64,000 bases of DNA from Hyaloperonospora brassicae (GCA_947650285.1 CANTFL010001180.1:186001-250000); one strand, 5' to 3'. Positions 44,024-56,300 are shown, counted from the first letter of the stretch. The notes: generated by a model from the letters alone, not told the origin. Numbers and translations are program-made.

Positions 44024-45067
44024 CTACTGGGTGTCGACGTTTCCCCGTGCCATACCAAGTTTCTGGTTGAGGCTGGGGTTTCGACCCGTAGGAGTCGGTC
44101 GTTGCTTACGCAAAGGACAAGTGGGACGCAAATGTTTAGTGCTTCCGCACATGTAACAGCGTCTCACCTCCTGTCGTTGCTCGGCAACATGAAGCTCAGC
44201 TTCACCTTCATCTTCAGCATTGCTGAGATCCATCGGTTCGGGCTTACAGTAAGCTGAGCTATTTGCTGAGGTTGCCCTCGCATAGCTTGGGTTGTACCTT
44301 CTTTCCAACCAAGTCTGGCTGACTTAAAGTTATGATCAGCATTCTGAGCAATGCTCACAGCCTCCTCAAAAGTCGAGGGATGGACTCGAAAGACCTCGGT
44401 CCTGGCAATGCCAGTGCGAAGACCTTCCATGAAGACTGTCACAAAGACGGTCTCAGGGAGAGGTTCGGACTGCATGGCAGCCATCAGAGTTCTCAACTCC
44501 TGGACATAGTCCGTTAACTCGTTCTTACCCTGACGGGTAGACAAGAGGCGTGAGCGCACGCGATATGCCTGGTTAGGCGGCGAGAAAACTCGCAAAAGGT
44601 CCAACTTGAGCGAATCCCACGTGGGGAACGCCAAGTTGACCGACGTGCCACACGTCAAAGCCCACTCTCTCGCTCTTCCATCGAGATTGGAGATAGCCAA
44701 CGAGACCCGCTGGTTCTCAAGTGAGATGAGACCAGAGTCCATGGCCATCTCAATCTCACGGATCCAGAGGGTAAGGTTTTCCCCCTCCTTCCCGGAGTAA
44801 CATTTAACGTCCACCCGAAGGGGACGAGGCTTAGCCTCTTCTGGTGGCATATCCACATAGCGTGTCGGAATATCCGACGCTACCTGGTTTTATACCTGGC
44901 CCTAAAAGGGCCGTTTCGTACTGCATGAAGGTCTCTACTCGTGCGTTGAGCACATCGGGACCTTGTGCAGCGAGAAACTCCACGTACTCAGGGCCTACGG
45001 CCGCGGTCAGCTTATCAAGCGCGACCTTTTGGGCCTCAGAGAGGGGTGTGGATTGCTCCATCCTCAC
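44024..45067 (-). pseudogene. E3 gag, frameshifted
   Basis: Three frame segments make up a capsid-zinc knuckle protein. An N-terminal part is MEQSTPLSEAQKVALDKL. A capsid part (44856 to about 44250) contains LTLWIREIEMAMDSGLISLE, GRAREWALTCG and LLSTRQGKNELTDYVQELR. A C-terminal part has the knuckle CYMCGSTKHLRPTC (about 44107-44160). Shifts lie near 44855 and 44260. Confidence 0.88.
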
Positions 45068-45103
45068 AGAGGATCAGTCGTTACCGACTCAGGCGTAGAT
45101 TGA

Positions 45104-45118
45104 CTACGAGTGCTACCA
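45104..45118 (-). other. Primer-binding site of E3
   Basis: On the minus strand, two bases after the LTR, the sequence TGGTAGCACTCGTAG starts with TGG and shares its first nine bases with the E1 PBS. Confidence 0.55.
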
Positions 45119-45120
45119 AG

Positions 45121-45593
45121 TGTAGCGGAGCTACACATCTCCTTAAGTCAGAGGAAGACTTAACGCTCTTACGAGCAACTTTGGTTCTACAAACCCGACT
45201 CAGAGAGTCAACAAGCTCAGAGCTTACGGTCCCCGTTCCTAAGGGACCAAATGATTCAAAAGAATCACAGCACAGAGTGCTCAGGAGCAGCTACCTTCAC
45301 AGGTATTGCTAGCTCCTATCGATCAAAGACGCCTCGTAAGGCACGTGTCTTTCAGTGATCAAAAGGGGAACTGAATTTTTATTTCTTTAATTAACCTGAA
45401 AGAACACCTTAGAACAACGTATTTAACCTGCCCTAAATAACCTCTTAAAAGATCTCGCAATCAATTGATGACAGACATCAGTCTTCAACAATTGATACAC
45501 TCACTGTGTTCTAAAAGTACTTTATAGGGTACCCCCTCTCTTGTGTGCACCACACCTATCGTCGACTACTAGCCGACGTGTAACCCCGTTACA
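45121..45593 (-). repeat. 5' LTR of E3
   Basis: At 473 bp it is nearly identical to 38006-38480 except for about ten substitutions and a small deletion in the CAGAGAGCTTACGG region. Confidence 0.96.
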
Positions 45594-45598
45594 CAAGT

Positions 45599-46700
45599 TC
45601 TCACCAGTGTTGTCGTCGCTATGACGAAAGTGTCCATCGGCGACGTAGTTCATTATGCATCGCACCGTCTACCGTGCATTGCCAATATTGCTGCCAATAA
45701 ATGCTAGTGGAGCCACGTTTACCCAGCAGGTGCAATGCACGCCTATGACAGACTCCTTCTCTCCACTGGTCAGCGTCGGCACAATGCGACCCCGGTCGTT
45801 TATAATCGCATGGCGAATGGTGTACATGGTCATCAATCTCAATCGGCAGTGACTTGTATCCAGTAATGCGCAGCGCAAGACTGCGTGGAATGTCTTGAAA
45901 CAATCCTGTATCGACAGCACGCTGTTGCGTCAGCCATTTCGTTTTGTTTTCTCCCAACGAGCAGCTCTCGCTCGCATCTATCCATGCTCATCTGCAATAG
46001 TTCCCGTTATCGAGCTCCATACAATGGCGTCAGCAGCACGGTCAAACCGCTCTCCAGCCTTACTTAGCGACCAACAATTGGCGTCAGCAGCACGGTCAAA
46101 CCGCTCTCCAGCCTTACTTAGCGACCAACAATTGGCGTCAGCAGCGCAATCAAATTGCTCTCTGGCCTTACTTTGCAAGCCATTCGTGCGTTTGCAAGAT
46201 CGCTGTTCTTGCGTTTCCTGCTGGAACGCATGCATCAGCCCGGCTTCAATCACCTCGATCGACAGTACACGCAGCACCATCCATCCTGATCAGCTCGTGG
46301 ATCTCTTTCGTTGTAATCACCGCTTGTGCATTGCCTCGTCAGCCGACCAGCAAGTCTTTCGTCATGCTGCTGTCAAGTAGCGCTGCCTTTACGCGTGCCA
46401 AAATGTTCGTCGAAGACAGTTCGTCCACGTTCTTATCAAACAGGCGAGCGCAATCAACAGCTACACTGGCCTGACCAATGTCCACCGTTGTCTCTATCTC
46501 AGCACCCAATCCAACGCTAACGCTGGGTGGCCATCGTGCCGGTTCACGAATACGCGAGCTGCTCCTTGCCAAATGCCCTGCAGCCGGTCTCCTCAGATGC
46601 CCAGCTCCATGTCTTCGATCGACCGCAGGTCAGCATCCAAGCGTGATCGGAGCGGTGCAGCTCAGTGAGCGTCACGTCGCGTCGCGTCTATGACTCTGCA
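45599..46700 (-). pseudogene. Unidentified decayed coding region right of E3
   Basis: Minus-strand frames at 46339-46572 (VSVGLGAEIETTVDIGQASV, VDCARLFDKNVDEL), then after an in-frame TGA, 46340-45978 (AVITTKEIHELIRMVLRVLS and an 18-residue repeat), then 45920-45669 (TIRHAIINDRGRIVPTLTSG) read like fragments of one or two proteins. They are separated by stops and shifts. No family was recognised. The E3 insertion next to it may have hit the same gene. Coding status is inference from amino-acid texture only. Confidence 0.35.
46027..46179. repeat. 54-bp tandem repeat, two perfect units plus one diverged
   Basis: The units 46027-46080 and 46081-46134 are identical, and 46135-46179 is a mutated partial third. 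The 54-bp length keeps frame and encodes an 18-residue unit (ANCWSLSKAGERFDRAAD) on the minus strand. Confidence 0.9.
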
Positions 46701-47906
46701 CACGTTCCCCACACAACCCAAGCGGCCGTCAACAGCCACGCGCCCATATCGTTTACGGCCCTATCCACTGTCAACGAATCCGACGCAGCGTGCGAGCGCA
46801 CGAGACCGAACGGCGTTTATACCGCCTCGAGCAGATTTCGACGTGTACGTCTGCGTATGGCTCCAGCAGATACTCAGCGACGCAGAAGAAGCTGCGGGTC
46901 CTGACCTGACTGTACGCACACGAGGAAGAGGAGCATCAAAAGAGACTGGTCACGAAAGCTGTACCTGCGACGAGCGCTCGTCAAGCGCAGACGACGCAGC
47001 GAGTCGGTTCCAGCAGTGCGGTACGTTGTTGTGCTTGGCAAAAGAGTTTCTGGTTGGTCACGTGGCGTACAATACCGTGGAATGTGGTCCAGATAGCCTT
47101 TTTTGGTCCAGATACTGTGATTATGGTCCAGACACGGTGGCCTTTGTACCCAACACTGCGATATTTTGCTTGTGAGACCGTGGTTGCTGGTGCAGATACT
47201 GCAGCTATTGTATTGTGTTTTTGGTCCATCATCGTCGGCTGGGACGGTGTTCAATTTCATTAGCCGGCAACTACTATTTTTTTGATGGCGAAATAATGGA
47301 AGTAATTGATTGATCAATGTGTCCTTTCGAACGACGAGGAGGAGGGAGGTAAGGGCGCAAATACTGTTGACCATTCTCAGATCTGCATGACTGTGACCAA
47401 TTCGTAATTAGATTCTTTTGCACAGTGTGATACGAAAAGTGTGACGGGGTGAACCCGTTGCGTGATACTTACATTTTTCGAATGTGAATGTGAACATGAT
47501 CGTAGCTGACAATATTTTGAAAACCACTGGAAAACGTACTTCCGTGGCTGCAGCCAAGATTGATAAACACCACTTTGTCAACAAACATAAAGTACGATGA
47601 ACGCGCGCATGGGTTGTGAGCAGATAGTTGCATCTTGTTTTTGGATTACGACATGGGCAGTCGCGTCGCCAGCTCGCTGGTAAGCGTACTTAGCTGATTT
47701 CGATTGGTGTCTTTTGACGAGGGTGTCGTAATGAATAAAACCCAGACGCACCCACGAGCCCGTATCGTAACAATACTCGTAAACCCCACCACCGTTAGCG
47801 GATCGAAGTGGGTCTCTCGGATCCTATTTTAGCGTCGACGTCCTCTTTTTTTTACAGTATCGACATTCAGTCTGAGCGATATTTCTTTGTCAAGGAAGAT
47901 CAGTCC
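46701..47906. other. Intergenic spacer before the rhomboid gene
   Basis: A plus-strand frame (46690-47175) and minus frames overlap without recognisable domains. Around 47085-47230 a loose repeat of TGGTCCAGATA occurs several times. The last 400 bp are AT-richer and probably promoter and 5' leader of the rhomboid gene. Confidence 0.45.
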
Positions 47907-48770
47907 ATGCTGCCGCTCACGTGCTGCGCCATAGCGAGGACGACACTCTGGGGCCCAGTCGGCGTGCGGCAAGTAACAGCTCGTGGTGTTGTGAACATCA
48001 AGAGTGCGTCCAGACGCTCCAATGCCCTGCAGCCTTCTTCCCGCTTGCCGCACGTGCCCAAGGGCCCTACCGGACAGCAAGTGCGACAGCAGTACCATTA
48101 CCGTTCCAGTAGTCGCCGTCCGAGCCGCGTGGTCTCGGGAGACGTCGTGGTGCTTGGCCTGATCTCTGTCAATGTTGCAGTCACGATTGCCTGGCTCCGC
48201 GCGCAGGCCCCGCCGCCCATCCACCGGGCGCAGCGCCTGCGTAGCTTTCAACCGTCGATGAGGACAATGCTGACACACTTTACCACGTCGACGCAGCATC
48301 TGCAGGAGGGCCGGTACTACACTCTCCTGACTGCGATGTTCAGTCAAGCGACCCTAATGCACCTGGGTTCCAACATGATTGGCCTCTACTTCTTTGGCCG
48401 ACAGCTGTGTGACGTGCTCGGGCACAGGAAGTTCCTGGGCCTGTACCTCGCAAGCGGCGTGCTCTCCTCCGCAGCAGCCGTGCTCGAGCAGAAATCGTCG
48501 GGCAAGTCGACCTACAACCTAGGTGCCAGTGGAGCGGTGAACGGTATCACGGCGATGAGCATTCTGCTTTTCCCACATGGGACGCTGCTGATCTTTGGCA
48601 TCGTGCCCATGCCGGCGTGGCTTGCAGGGTCGCTCTTTATCTGTAAAGACGCGTACGCGTTCGTGACGGACCGACAGGATGGCATTGGCCATGTCGCACA
48701 CCTCAGTGGCGCCTTTGTCGGTGGCACCTACTACTACTTTCTCCGTCGCCAACGCTTCCGACGCTTCTAA
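47907..48770 (+). CDS. Mitochondrial-type rhomboid intramembrane serine protease
   Basis: This is an intronless gene of 287 residues; the first ATG is at 47907. A basic Arg/Ser-rich N-terminus (TARGVVNIKSASRRSNALQP) fits a mitochondrial presequence. One membrane span (VVVLGLISVNVAVTIAWL) precedes the six-helix rhomboid core, the PARL-like 1+6 order. Catalytic motifs are visible: helix 2 LMHLGSNMIGLYFFG, the nucleophile serine in NLGASGAVNGI, and the partner histidine in GHVAHLSGAFVGGTYY. Such enzymes cleave membrane-anchored proteins in the inner mitochondrial membrane (PARL/Pcp1 family). Substrates are not predictable. Confidence 0.92.
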   Translation: MLPLTCCAIARTTLWGPVGVRQVTARGVVNIKSASRRSNALQPSSRLPHVPKGPTGQQVRQQYHYRSSSRRPSRVVSGDVVVLGLISVNVAVTIAWLRAQAPPPIHRAQRLRSFQPSMRTMLTHFTTSTQHLQEGRYYTLLTAMFSQATLMHLGSNMIGLYFFGRQLCDVLGHRKFLGLYLASGVLSSAAAVLEQKSSGKSTYNLGASGAVNGITAMSILLFPHGTLLIFGIVPMPAWLAGSLFICKDAYAFVTDRQDGIGHVAHLSGAFVGGTYYYFLRRQRFRRF

Positions 48771-49038
48771 GGTACGAGCAGGACGTCACACGACATGCAC
48801 AAGACAGACGGCGCGAGCGACGGAACAACGAAGCACGACGACACTACCACCAATATCTTCATTATCGCCACTAGTACTGCCATCACCGATAACGACGACG
48901 TAGTTTAATGATGTGCAGGACATGCCCATGCTAACTTTCGACATTGTGTACCCATCATGCCACGACATTTGTGATCGATCAATCGTGTAATCATTCCGTC
49001 AGTCAGTCAGTCGCTGAGCGATTAAACAGAGCCAGCCC

Positions 49039-52000
49039 ATGCAAAAAGCTCGAAGCAAGTAAGTACGTGGTGTCTCTCCTCTCTGTCGCTACTGACGTCT
49101 ACAGGGCGGCCATAGCGAGCGCGAGGAGGGGACGCAAGCTGCTTCGCCATCTGCCTCACTGCCTCACCCCTATGCCCATGTGCTTCTTGTGCCTCGATCC
49201 AGCTCCAATCCGTCGGGATTCCAGAACCTGCGCGGGATTTCCGTGCTTTGGCACGGCTGGCTAAAGAAACTCGGGCGCTTCAGTCGACGATGGCGCAAGC
49301 GTTACTTTGTGTTCCTGTCGACGCCCAACGGGATGAAAGAGCTGCGGCATTACGACACGTTCAAGGACGTCCACACGCTGCTGTTGTCTACGCCCCAAGG
49401 CGTCATCTCCCTTACAGATGCCACTGGCATCTGCTGCTTCACAGCCGTGGCCAACGTAGCAAAGAAGCCTATGAAATTTGTGGGTCAGAAGCAAGTGGCT
49501 GTTGGTTGGTTTTGACCACGAGTCTCACGTGCTGTTTGTTTTTCCTCTTGGCAGAATCGCTCTGACACAAATGACTCGAGACCTAGCGCATACGACCAGA
49601 AGTTTGCCGTTTTGACGCCCCTTGTACGTTGACCTTTTTTCCTTTGGTGTGAGGGAGATACTGAGTAGTGGTGGTGGGTGAATGTTGCGCAGCATGTGAA
49701 TCTGCTGGCTTTCCACAACGGCAGGGAATGGAGCGGGTTCGTGATGTCCGCTGCTTTATAGTGCAACGATTCATATACATCGGAAGCTTACTGTAGGGAA
49801 TCTGCATGCGTGTGTGTGTCAAGTACTAGTGAATCACAGCAGGGACTGTCGTTGCTGGCATCACTGTCGGCATTTTATCCGACTGTCGACGTTCTTCACT
49901 CAGGGTGGATGACAAAGCGAAGGGAGCGCAACGTACACAGCCCGAAGAGTATCATGACGTACTGGAAGCGACATTTCTTTGTGTTCTTGACGTCAGGCGA
50001 CTTACTCTACTTCCGAGATGATACACTGGGTGAACTACAGGGCCGTGTGGACGTCCGACACGCTCCCACTGTTCGAGTTACAGGGGAGCAGCTGATAGAT
50101 GGACGAAAAAAAGATGGAGGTATGTTCAAGTTCGGCAAGTTACCAGCGTTCGAGCGGGAAACGCGCTTGATTTGGATCGCTACTCCTCCATCGAAAATGT
50201 TCGTTCTGAGGCTCGAGGACGATCATGACGAGTCAGGCGGCGGTGGAGGAAAAGCCGGGCTTGGATCTTCAGGTATCGGGGTTACCACCAGAAAAGCAGA
50301 GCTTACAGCGAGCTCGAAGAAGTGGCTACAGTTGCTACTACAGGGACATGCTGAAACAAAGTACACGCAGCTTGAGAAATGCATAGCAACTGGCAAATTC
50401 GAGCTGACTACCGAGGTATGTAGATGCTTGGTCGTGACGTGAGCCTGTTTGTCGCGTCCACTTATGTTTTTCGGTTGCTCTCTGACATCTTCCGCGGGTA
50501 GGTTATTTCAGCAGTTCGAGCTGGCATTCCGGATGAACTGCGTGGTCAACTGTGGACAGGCTTCTCTGGCGCCAGCGATCTGAAACGACGCGTTGAGCTT
50601 CAGCACGCCATGCATGGGGCATCCAAGAAGTCATCCAGCACTTCCCGCATGTCCTCCCGGGAAGTTTCTGACGGAGATAGGCAGAATCCCGTGGCATCGA
50701 AGAAGCAGGCGATTTATGAAACGTACTCCTTGGCAATGGACGCAACTAAGATGCATACGCCGGAAAACGAAATGGTTTTCTCCCGATTGTGTGCGTTAGC
50801 ATTACAAGAAATGGAGCACGCTACGGTCAGCGCGCACCCGAAAGAGCTACGCGATCTGATGTGCCAATTTGGTGGTCGGGCTGTTTCCGACGCGTCGGAC
50901 CCGTCAGATGAATGCAGCGAATACCGGGGGTCTTTTCTAGATGACGAGCAGTGCTCTATCGATGAATATGATGGTAGGCCGATGGAGATGGAAGAAGATG
51001 AGACGAAGGATGCCCCCTTTGTTAAGCGTGCCTCAGTACGAAATTCGCTCAAACATTTCGAAAAAGGCAAGATGGGCAACTACGTGTACCCGAGCGACTA
51101 CCCGGCAGCCGAGTGGGAATTGGTGTCACGGCGGCGCCTGCTCATTGCAAGCTCGCGCTACAAGTGTGTTTGCCAAGATTACCTGGGTTTTACTCATCTG
51201 TATTCGGCAACCATCTAACTCGATTTTGCTTTGCTTGCGATTCAGTCCGCATTCGCATCCACTGTCGTGGCGATTGTTGTGTCTACTACTGGCTTATGTT
51301 GAAGAAGAGGGCGCCTTTTGGATCATCAACAGGTACTGCTAATGCAGTACCTGTTCTCGTCGCTAACGGCAGTTCGACTAACGGTGTGTCGTCGGGTCCC
51401 TCTTCTATTTGTCTAAATCGGCTGCTAGCATAACCGACTCACTCCTGCCAGGTTACTTTCACGGTCATCGGCCAGCGCTGCAGATTGACGTGGCAGCTTT
51501 CACGGCACTTCTGCGCGATCGCTTGCCAGCCCTTGCTTCTCACTTGACAACTCTAGGGTTTTCTCTCGACCAACTAGTAGAACGCTGGTTTTTGAGCTTG
51601 TTTACCGCCTCGCTCATTCCTCTTCCGACGGTAAGCGTGCGCGCGTGAGATACGGACTGGTGAGTCGGTTAATATCGCGTGACACTAATTTCATTCACAC
51701 CGTGCAGGTACTCCGAATATGGGACGCGTTTTTTATTCGTGGTGTGCTGATGTTTTACGGAGTTGGCCTTGCGCTGTTGTTTCGCGCGGAGGAGACCCTC
51801 TTTCACGCCAAAACTGCGTCAGAAGCCGAGGAGTATCTGCGAGCTAGTGAGCGCAGCTGCATTGATGCCGACGCAGTTTTCTCGCTTGTTTTCAAGGACG
51901 ACCTTACCATACCGTGTAAGATCCTTCGTTTTGATCAGACTTGCGAGTGACATTGCTCTAATAATGCACGTACTGTCATTACCAGGGTTAACGGATGAGC

Positions 52001-53577
52001 AGCTCGACAGGCTGAGGTCGACGCACCGCCATCGGGTCATGGAGTGGGTGTCGCAAAAGTCGGAATGCTTCAAAGAGAAACTGAGCATTCTCAAGCTTAC
52101 ACAAGATCTCGGCTCGAGCTGTCAGGTTGTTGCCAATCAATTCCTGAGTGACCAAAAAGGTCATTCCATTGCTTCGCAGCTAGGTGAGACAGTCTACGCC
52201 AACGATGAGGAAGACCTGTACGATTTGCACGGGCTCGTCGATGAAGTTGACGGCCCAACTATCTGCGGAGATGGCGACGGGCTTGAAGATTCGTTTCAGA
52301 TGGCTCTGCGCCAGCTCCTCGAGCAAGTTGGGGAATTTTCTGCGGCAGCAGACGCCCTTGCTGGAGCGCTAGGCCAGCGGCAAGCAAAATGGCTAGCCGC
52401 ATCAAGCCAGCTCGCCGCATGCCCACTTGCTCGTTCACCTTCACCAGATTTGCATAGTTGGCTTTCTCAAATCAAGAAAGGTGGAATATCGGGTACAGGA
52501 CACGGCGTATCTTCGCTCTTCAGCGACGGATTCGCTTCGGTTTCGAATATTGTTGAAGCTTCTGGCATGGTATTTGACACTGGTGACGCTCGGCTTTCCA
52601 GCAATGATGCTTCAGCAAATGAATGCGATAGCCCAAGCGCTACCCGGCGAAGCTACCTGCTAGCGGAAAGAAAGGACTTAGGACTATCAGACCATCATCG
52701 GGCTGATATGTTTTTGTACGCACTGGTGTCGGCGCTTAAATCGTTGTGCGTCGTTCGCCTGGAATGCCGAAGTGTGACGTATCGATTTATGTGGCACGGA
52801 GGCTCGTGGCTGGATTCTGCTGCCGAGTATCCATCATTTTCGACAATCTCAGGCGTCGACGCAACTTTACCAAGCATAACAAACTCGCGACAACCTGTCC
52901 GGAAAAAAAGCTCAGCGTCGTCCCAGCCTTCAGCTCCGTCCAGTTTGTCAAAACGGCGTCCGCGAGCGAAGGACGACGTGACCTCGTCTAGCAATCAACG
53001 CGGGGACGCAGCTGCTATTACGCCAAGACGAGGTGGACGCCCAACAACCCGCAGTTTTTACAGTTCAGGCAGATCGCCGACACGACCACGCACTAGCTTG
53101 TCGTCTAGTGACTTCTCAGCACTGGAATTTGCCGTCGGTGGTGCAGGCACCAATTTGTACGATGACCCGATCATTGAAGGCCAGCCTGCCCCGTCGTCCC
53201 CCATGTACGCCGAGCAGCTTGTCGATGCAAGTGACTCGTACCCCATGACTCCAATATCGCCACCTTCCGAAGGCGCCACCGCTGTGGGGTTCAGCGCGTC
53301 AGTCGGCCGTGGCTTGGACCGGTGTTACTCCTCGACACTTGACACATCTACCGAACCATTACTAAAAACACTCACAGTTCAACACCAAGAAGGAGAACGT
53401 GCTTTCCGCGCGCTACACAAACGAATGCTCAGTGAACTTGGAAACTTTCTGCGCCTCGAATACCGTGATAAGGACTGGGCTCTGCGCGAAAGAGCTCTAA
53501 GTATCGAGCGTGAACTGCAACAAGAACTACAAGAGATTGAAGCCGACCTCCACAGCGCTCAATGGCTGCAGCACTAA
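49039..53577 (+). CDS. PH-domain and TBC (Rab-GAP-like) protein
   Basis: About nine exons are implied. A PH domain starts at HGWLKKLGRFSRRWRKRYFV (about 49256-49500), continuing via NRSDTNDSRPSAY (49556) and NLLAFHNGREWSGF. A second PH domain follows, VLHSGWMTKRRE, MTYWKRHFFVFL, up to the exon end at 50416. The TBC domain begins at 50502 (SAVRAGIPDELRGQLWTGFS), with a long acidic insert. It goes on with AYVEEEGAFWIIN spliced to SITDSLLPGYF, then LQLDQ-type helices, FLSLFTASLIPLPT and VLRIWDAFFIRGVLMFYGVG. The tail is Ser-rich and ends in a coiled coil (RALSIERELQQELQEIEADL). The expected arginine and glutamine finger motifs are not evident. An in-frame TAG at 49759 must lie in an intron. The start ATG (49039) is tentative. 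Confidence 0.8.
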
Positions 53578-53657
53578 CAAGCGGAAGATATAGTGAGGAA
53601 AAACATGACTGGAAAGCGTGCGATTTTCGGGGAACATGATATACCCGACGCTTGTCA

Positions 53658-55254
53658 TCACAGCTGTGTCCGTGGCCCCTCATATCCATTACTTGTACTG
53701 TTTGGCTGCACTCCGATTATAGCACCAATCTCGCTAGTGAATGGATCTCTGACACCGGCATCATCTAGGTGCATACGGGCATTGCTACCCGAGTCGGTGC
53801 AGTTGTGTAGTGATTCAGCAAACATGTTCTCCGAATCGCCGTTGCTTAGCATGTGAATACCCAACTCCTCCATGATTTCTGTCACCGCGAGCCAGACTTC
53901 AGATTTCAGCATGGCATACTTTCGCGCATCCAGCTCTTCTGTGTATGAGTACACGCGAATAGTAAAAAGCTCCTCCATTGCCACAAAGAAGAACCGTTCC
54001 CACTTTTCACCATGCCGCAAGTCCGACTGGTTTTCTTCGTGGGATGTAAGCCCGACATGCAGCGATTGTAGCATACCCTCAAGACGGCAGAGGGCCCGTC
54101 GCAACGTCTCCACGCTCGTGTCACGCAAGACTCGAACGTACAAATCTACGTCTCGCTTAGGACGTTGCGAAAAATTGATCATGGGTTTGTAGAGGAAGAA
54201 GCTGTTGGGAACATAAAGAGTTGTTCCGTCTAGGCTCACCATTGTCGTGTAGCGCAGCGACACACGATGCACAAAGCCCTCTGCATCGCCGACACGAACA
54301 AAATCGTCAATCTTGAACTGGGAGTTAAACGCGAGGAAAAGGCCGCCCACGACGTTATGGAACGATGGCACAAAACCTAGAGCAATGGCCAGCCCAATGA
54401 CGCCCAACACCGAATACTTGAGGGTAGCGCTGCTGCCTAGCGCGGACGAGTAGATAATAAGTGCAATAATCAGCAGCGTCGTAAGCCGAAGGATCTATTC
54501 GCAAAGAACGATGTTAGCATCGGTTGTCGTATGCTCTAGAAATCGGTCGCGTCCATATACCTTGACAGACTCGGATATAACCATCTTCTTGGAAAAATCT
54601 CCATTCACACCAACAAACCGACGCACAGCCAGCTGCACAATACATTCACCAACAAGTCGCAAAGATGTGAGTTCGTTGCTATACTGACAACGCATCGAAG
54701 AGGAGAGGGGACATCGCACACTCTCGACGACGTTGAACAGCGAGTAGAGCCAGTACAGGAAAAACAATCCCCAGATGTAAGTGGGCAGGTGGCACAAGAA
54801 CTTGCTTAGATCTGACACAGAGAGCGCTAGCAACACCAGCGACATCGAGATAAAGTAGGACGTCGAGCCCACGCAAGACTCGCGAAAGTCCTCGGCCACT
54901 CTATACGCGACACGCACAACGACAAGCAAAACAGACCACCACACGTTTCGCATTTGGTCCGTACAAAGAGACAACGAGCAGGGACAACGAGCGTTGTAGT
55001 CGGTCGTACTGGCGCATGAACGGCAGCTTTGGTAGCACAAAGATGAGTAGACGGACGAGCACCCGGGGCAGGAACGTGGCGAAGAAGACCAGCACGGCGG
55101 CGACGACCAGCTGAGGCGCTGTTGAGCTGCGCCACCAGCTAGGCAGGCAGTACATGGGCGCGCAGTCGTCCTCATCGCAGCTGTTGGCGCGCGCCGCGGG
55201 CACGAGTAGCAGCAGCAGCAGCACGAGAAGCTGCAGCATCGGCGCCGGATGCAT
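53658..55254 (-). CDS. MscS-family mechanosensitive ion channel
   Basis: Segment 54561-55254 plus exon 53658-54494 (intron 54495-54560). The start at 55254 (MHPAPMLQLLVLLLLLLVP) is a signal-peptide-like leader, then a short Cys-rich lumenal segment. Several membrane spans follow (LVVAAVLVFFATFLP, NVWWSVLLVVVRVAYRVAE, FISMSLVLLALSV, YIWGLFFLYWLYSLF). The second exon has the pore-lining helix region LGVIGLAIALGFVPSFHNVV and the MscS beta domain, FKIDDFVRVGDAEGFVHRVS to LYVPNSFF, then a cytosolic tail. The frame changes by one base near 54952-54955, at SLYGP and MRNVWW, with no splice sites there, so it is either a real frameshift or a sequence error. The family gates ions in response to membrane tension. 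Confidence 0.82.
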
Positions 55255-56300
55255 TGCTGAGAATTGACGAATCACAGCGCCGCGAACTGCTTTGTGCCAA
55301 AGCGAGTCCAGATTGGGTCCATTTCGGTGCTCGAATTGAATCGAGGACCGGTTGAAATCGAACGAATACTGGTACCATCGCACGGCGGTAAATACTGGCT
55401 CGGGTTAGTGAGATGTACCGGTACACTGTGGACCAGCCCACCCCGATGGGTGCGGACTAAAGGACGTCGCGGTCAAAGCGCACGATGCTGCGCAGCGTCC
55501 CGTGCGCTACGGCTGTTGTGTGTATGTGTTAGCTCTGCATCTGATTGGGTCGGGTGCGGCTTCAGCAGCCGCTGCTTCCGTTCTCAGGGACCACAACGGA
55601 TGCAGGCACAGACCTGTGGGGACAACCGCGAGCACCAAAAGATGAAAAAGATGCAGCTGCTTGGAGCAGATGAGGTGGTGAACTCCGTGCAAAGCGTTTC
55701 GAGCGCGAGTTAGAGTGCGACTTTGCTCTGGATTGCACAGGAGAGGTTCGCAACTTGCATTCATACGCGCACGCATGGACGATCAGTGCATCAGTGATTG
55801 GATATTTACACACGCAGGCCAAGCGATGCTTTGAGTGCATTACGCGCAAAGACGCTGTCGTGTCAGTCACATAGACACCGACGTGTAAGTCACTTTCAAT
55901 CGACCGTGGCCAGCGAGGCTTGTGTCTCCTACTTTTCGGACGCTCTTTTGGACTGCCTGAGCTGCCCGGTGGCACGTCGTGCACGTCGGACTCAGGTTTT
56001 GCGTAAACACTTGTTTGTGCTAGCTGACGGTGCCAGCATGGACGAGATCGGTGAACTTGTCGAGCGACAACACCTGTCGTCGACAAAGCTTTTCCGTTCG
56101 AAAAGACCAATACCGCAATGGCATACTTGGAAGGGGGTTGTGTCGTCGGAAAAGTAGTCGCGCAGCTGGTCGGTAGCACAGACGTGGGCGAACGCAGCCA
56201 TAGTTGAATCAAACGCACGGACAAGGTGCAAGGAGAAAGACCTGTAAGCTTGTTGAAATGAAACACAGGCTTTTTACGTACGAACGCACACACCAGGGGT
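55255..56300. other. Intergenic spacer
   Basis: This holds the promoter of the MscS-like gene and the 3' flank of the transporter fusion. A minus-strand frame (55562-56539) overlaps the end of the fusion gene in another phase and looks like a shadow. No gene was recognised. Confidence 0.5.

Larger units (their letters stand above)
38006..45593 (-). mobile_element. LTR retrotransposon E3, Ty3/gypsy chromovirus, full-length but defective
   Basis: This 7,588-bp element is in minus orientation, flanked by CAAGT duplications (38001-38005 and 45594-45598). LTRs of 475 and 473 bp differ at about ten positions plus a small indel, so it is older than E1. Right to left: 5' LTR, PBS, gag, protease, a long variable linker, reverse transcriptase, RNase H, integrase, chromodomain, with the antisense gene on the plus strand, then polypurine tract and 3' LTR. 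It is non-autonomous because of stops and frameshifts in gag and pol. Like E1, it is dense in short inverted repeats. Confidence 0.95.

Noticed and set aside
45669..46572. Possible Hsp70-like or histone-like gene right of E3
   Set aside because: Short resemblances (for example INDRGRIVPTLTSG) were not supported by any further family motif in order.
46690..47175. Plus-strand 161-codon frame in the spacer before the rhomboid gene
   Set aside because: No recognisable domain, and the end consists of loose TGGTCCAGATA repeats.
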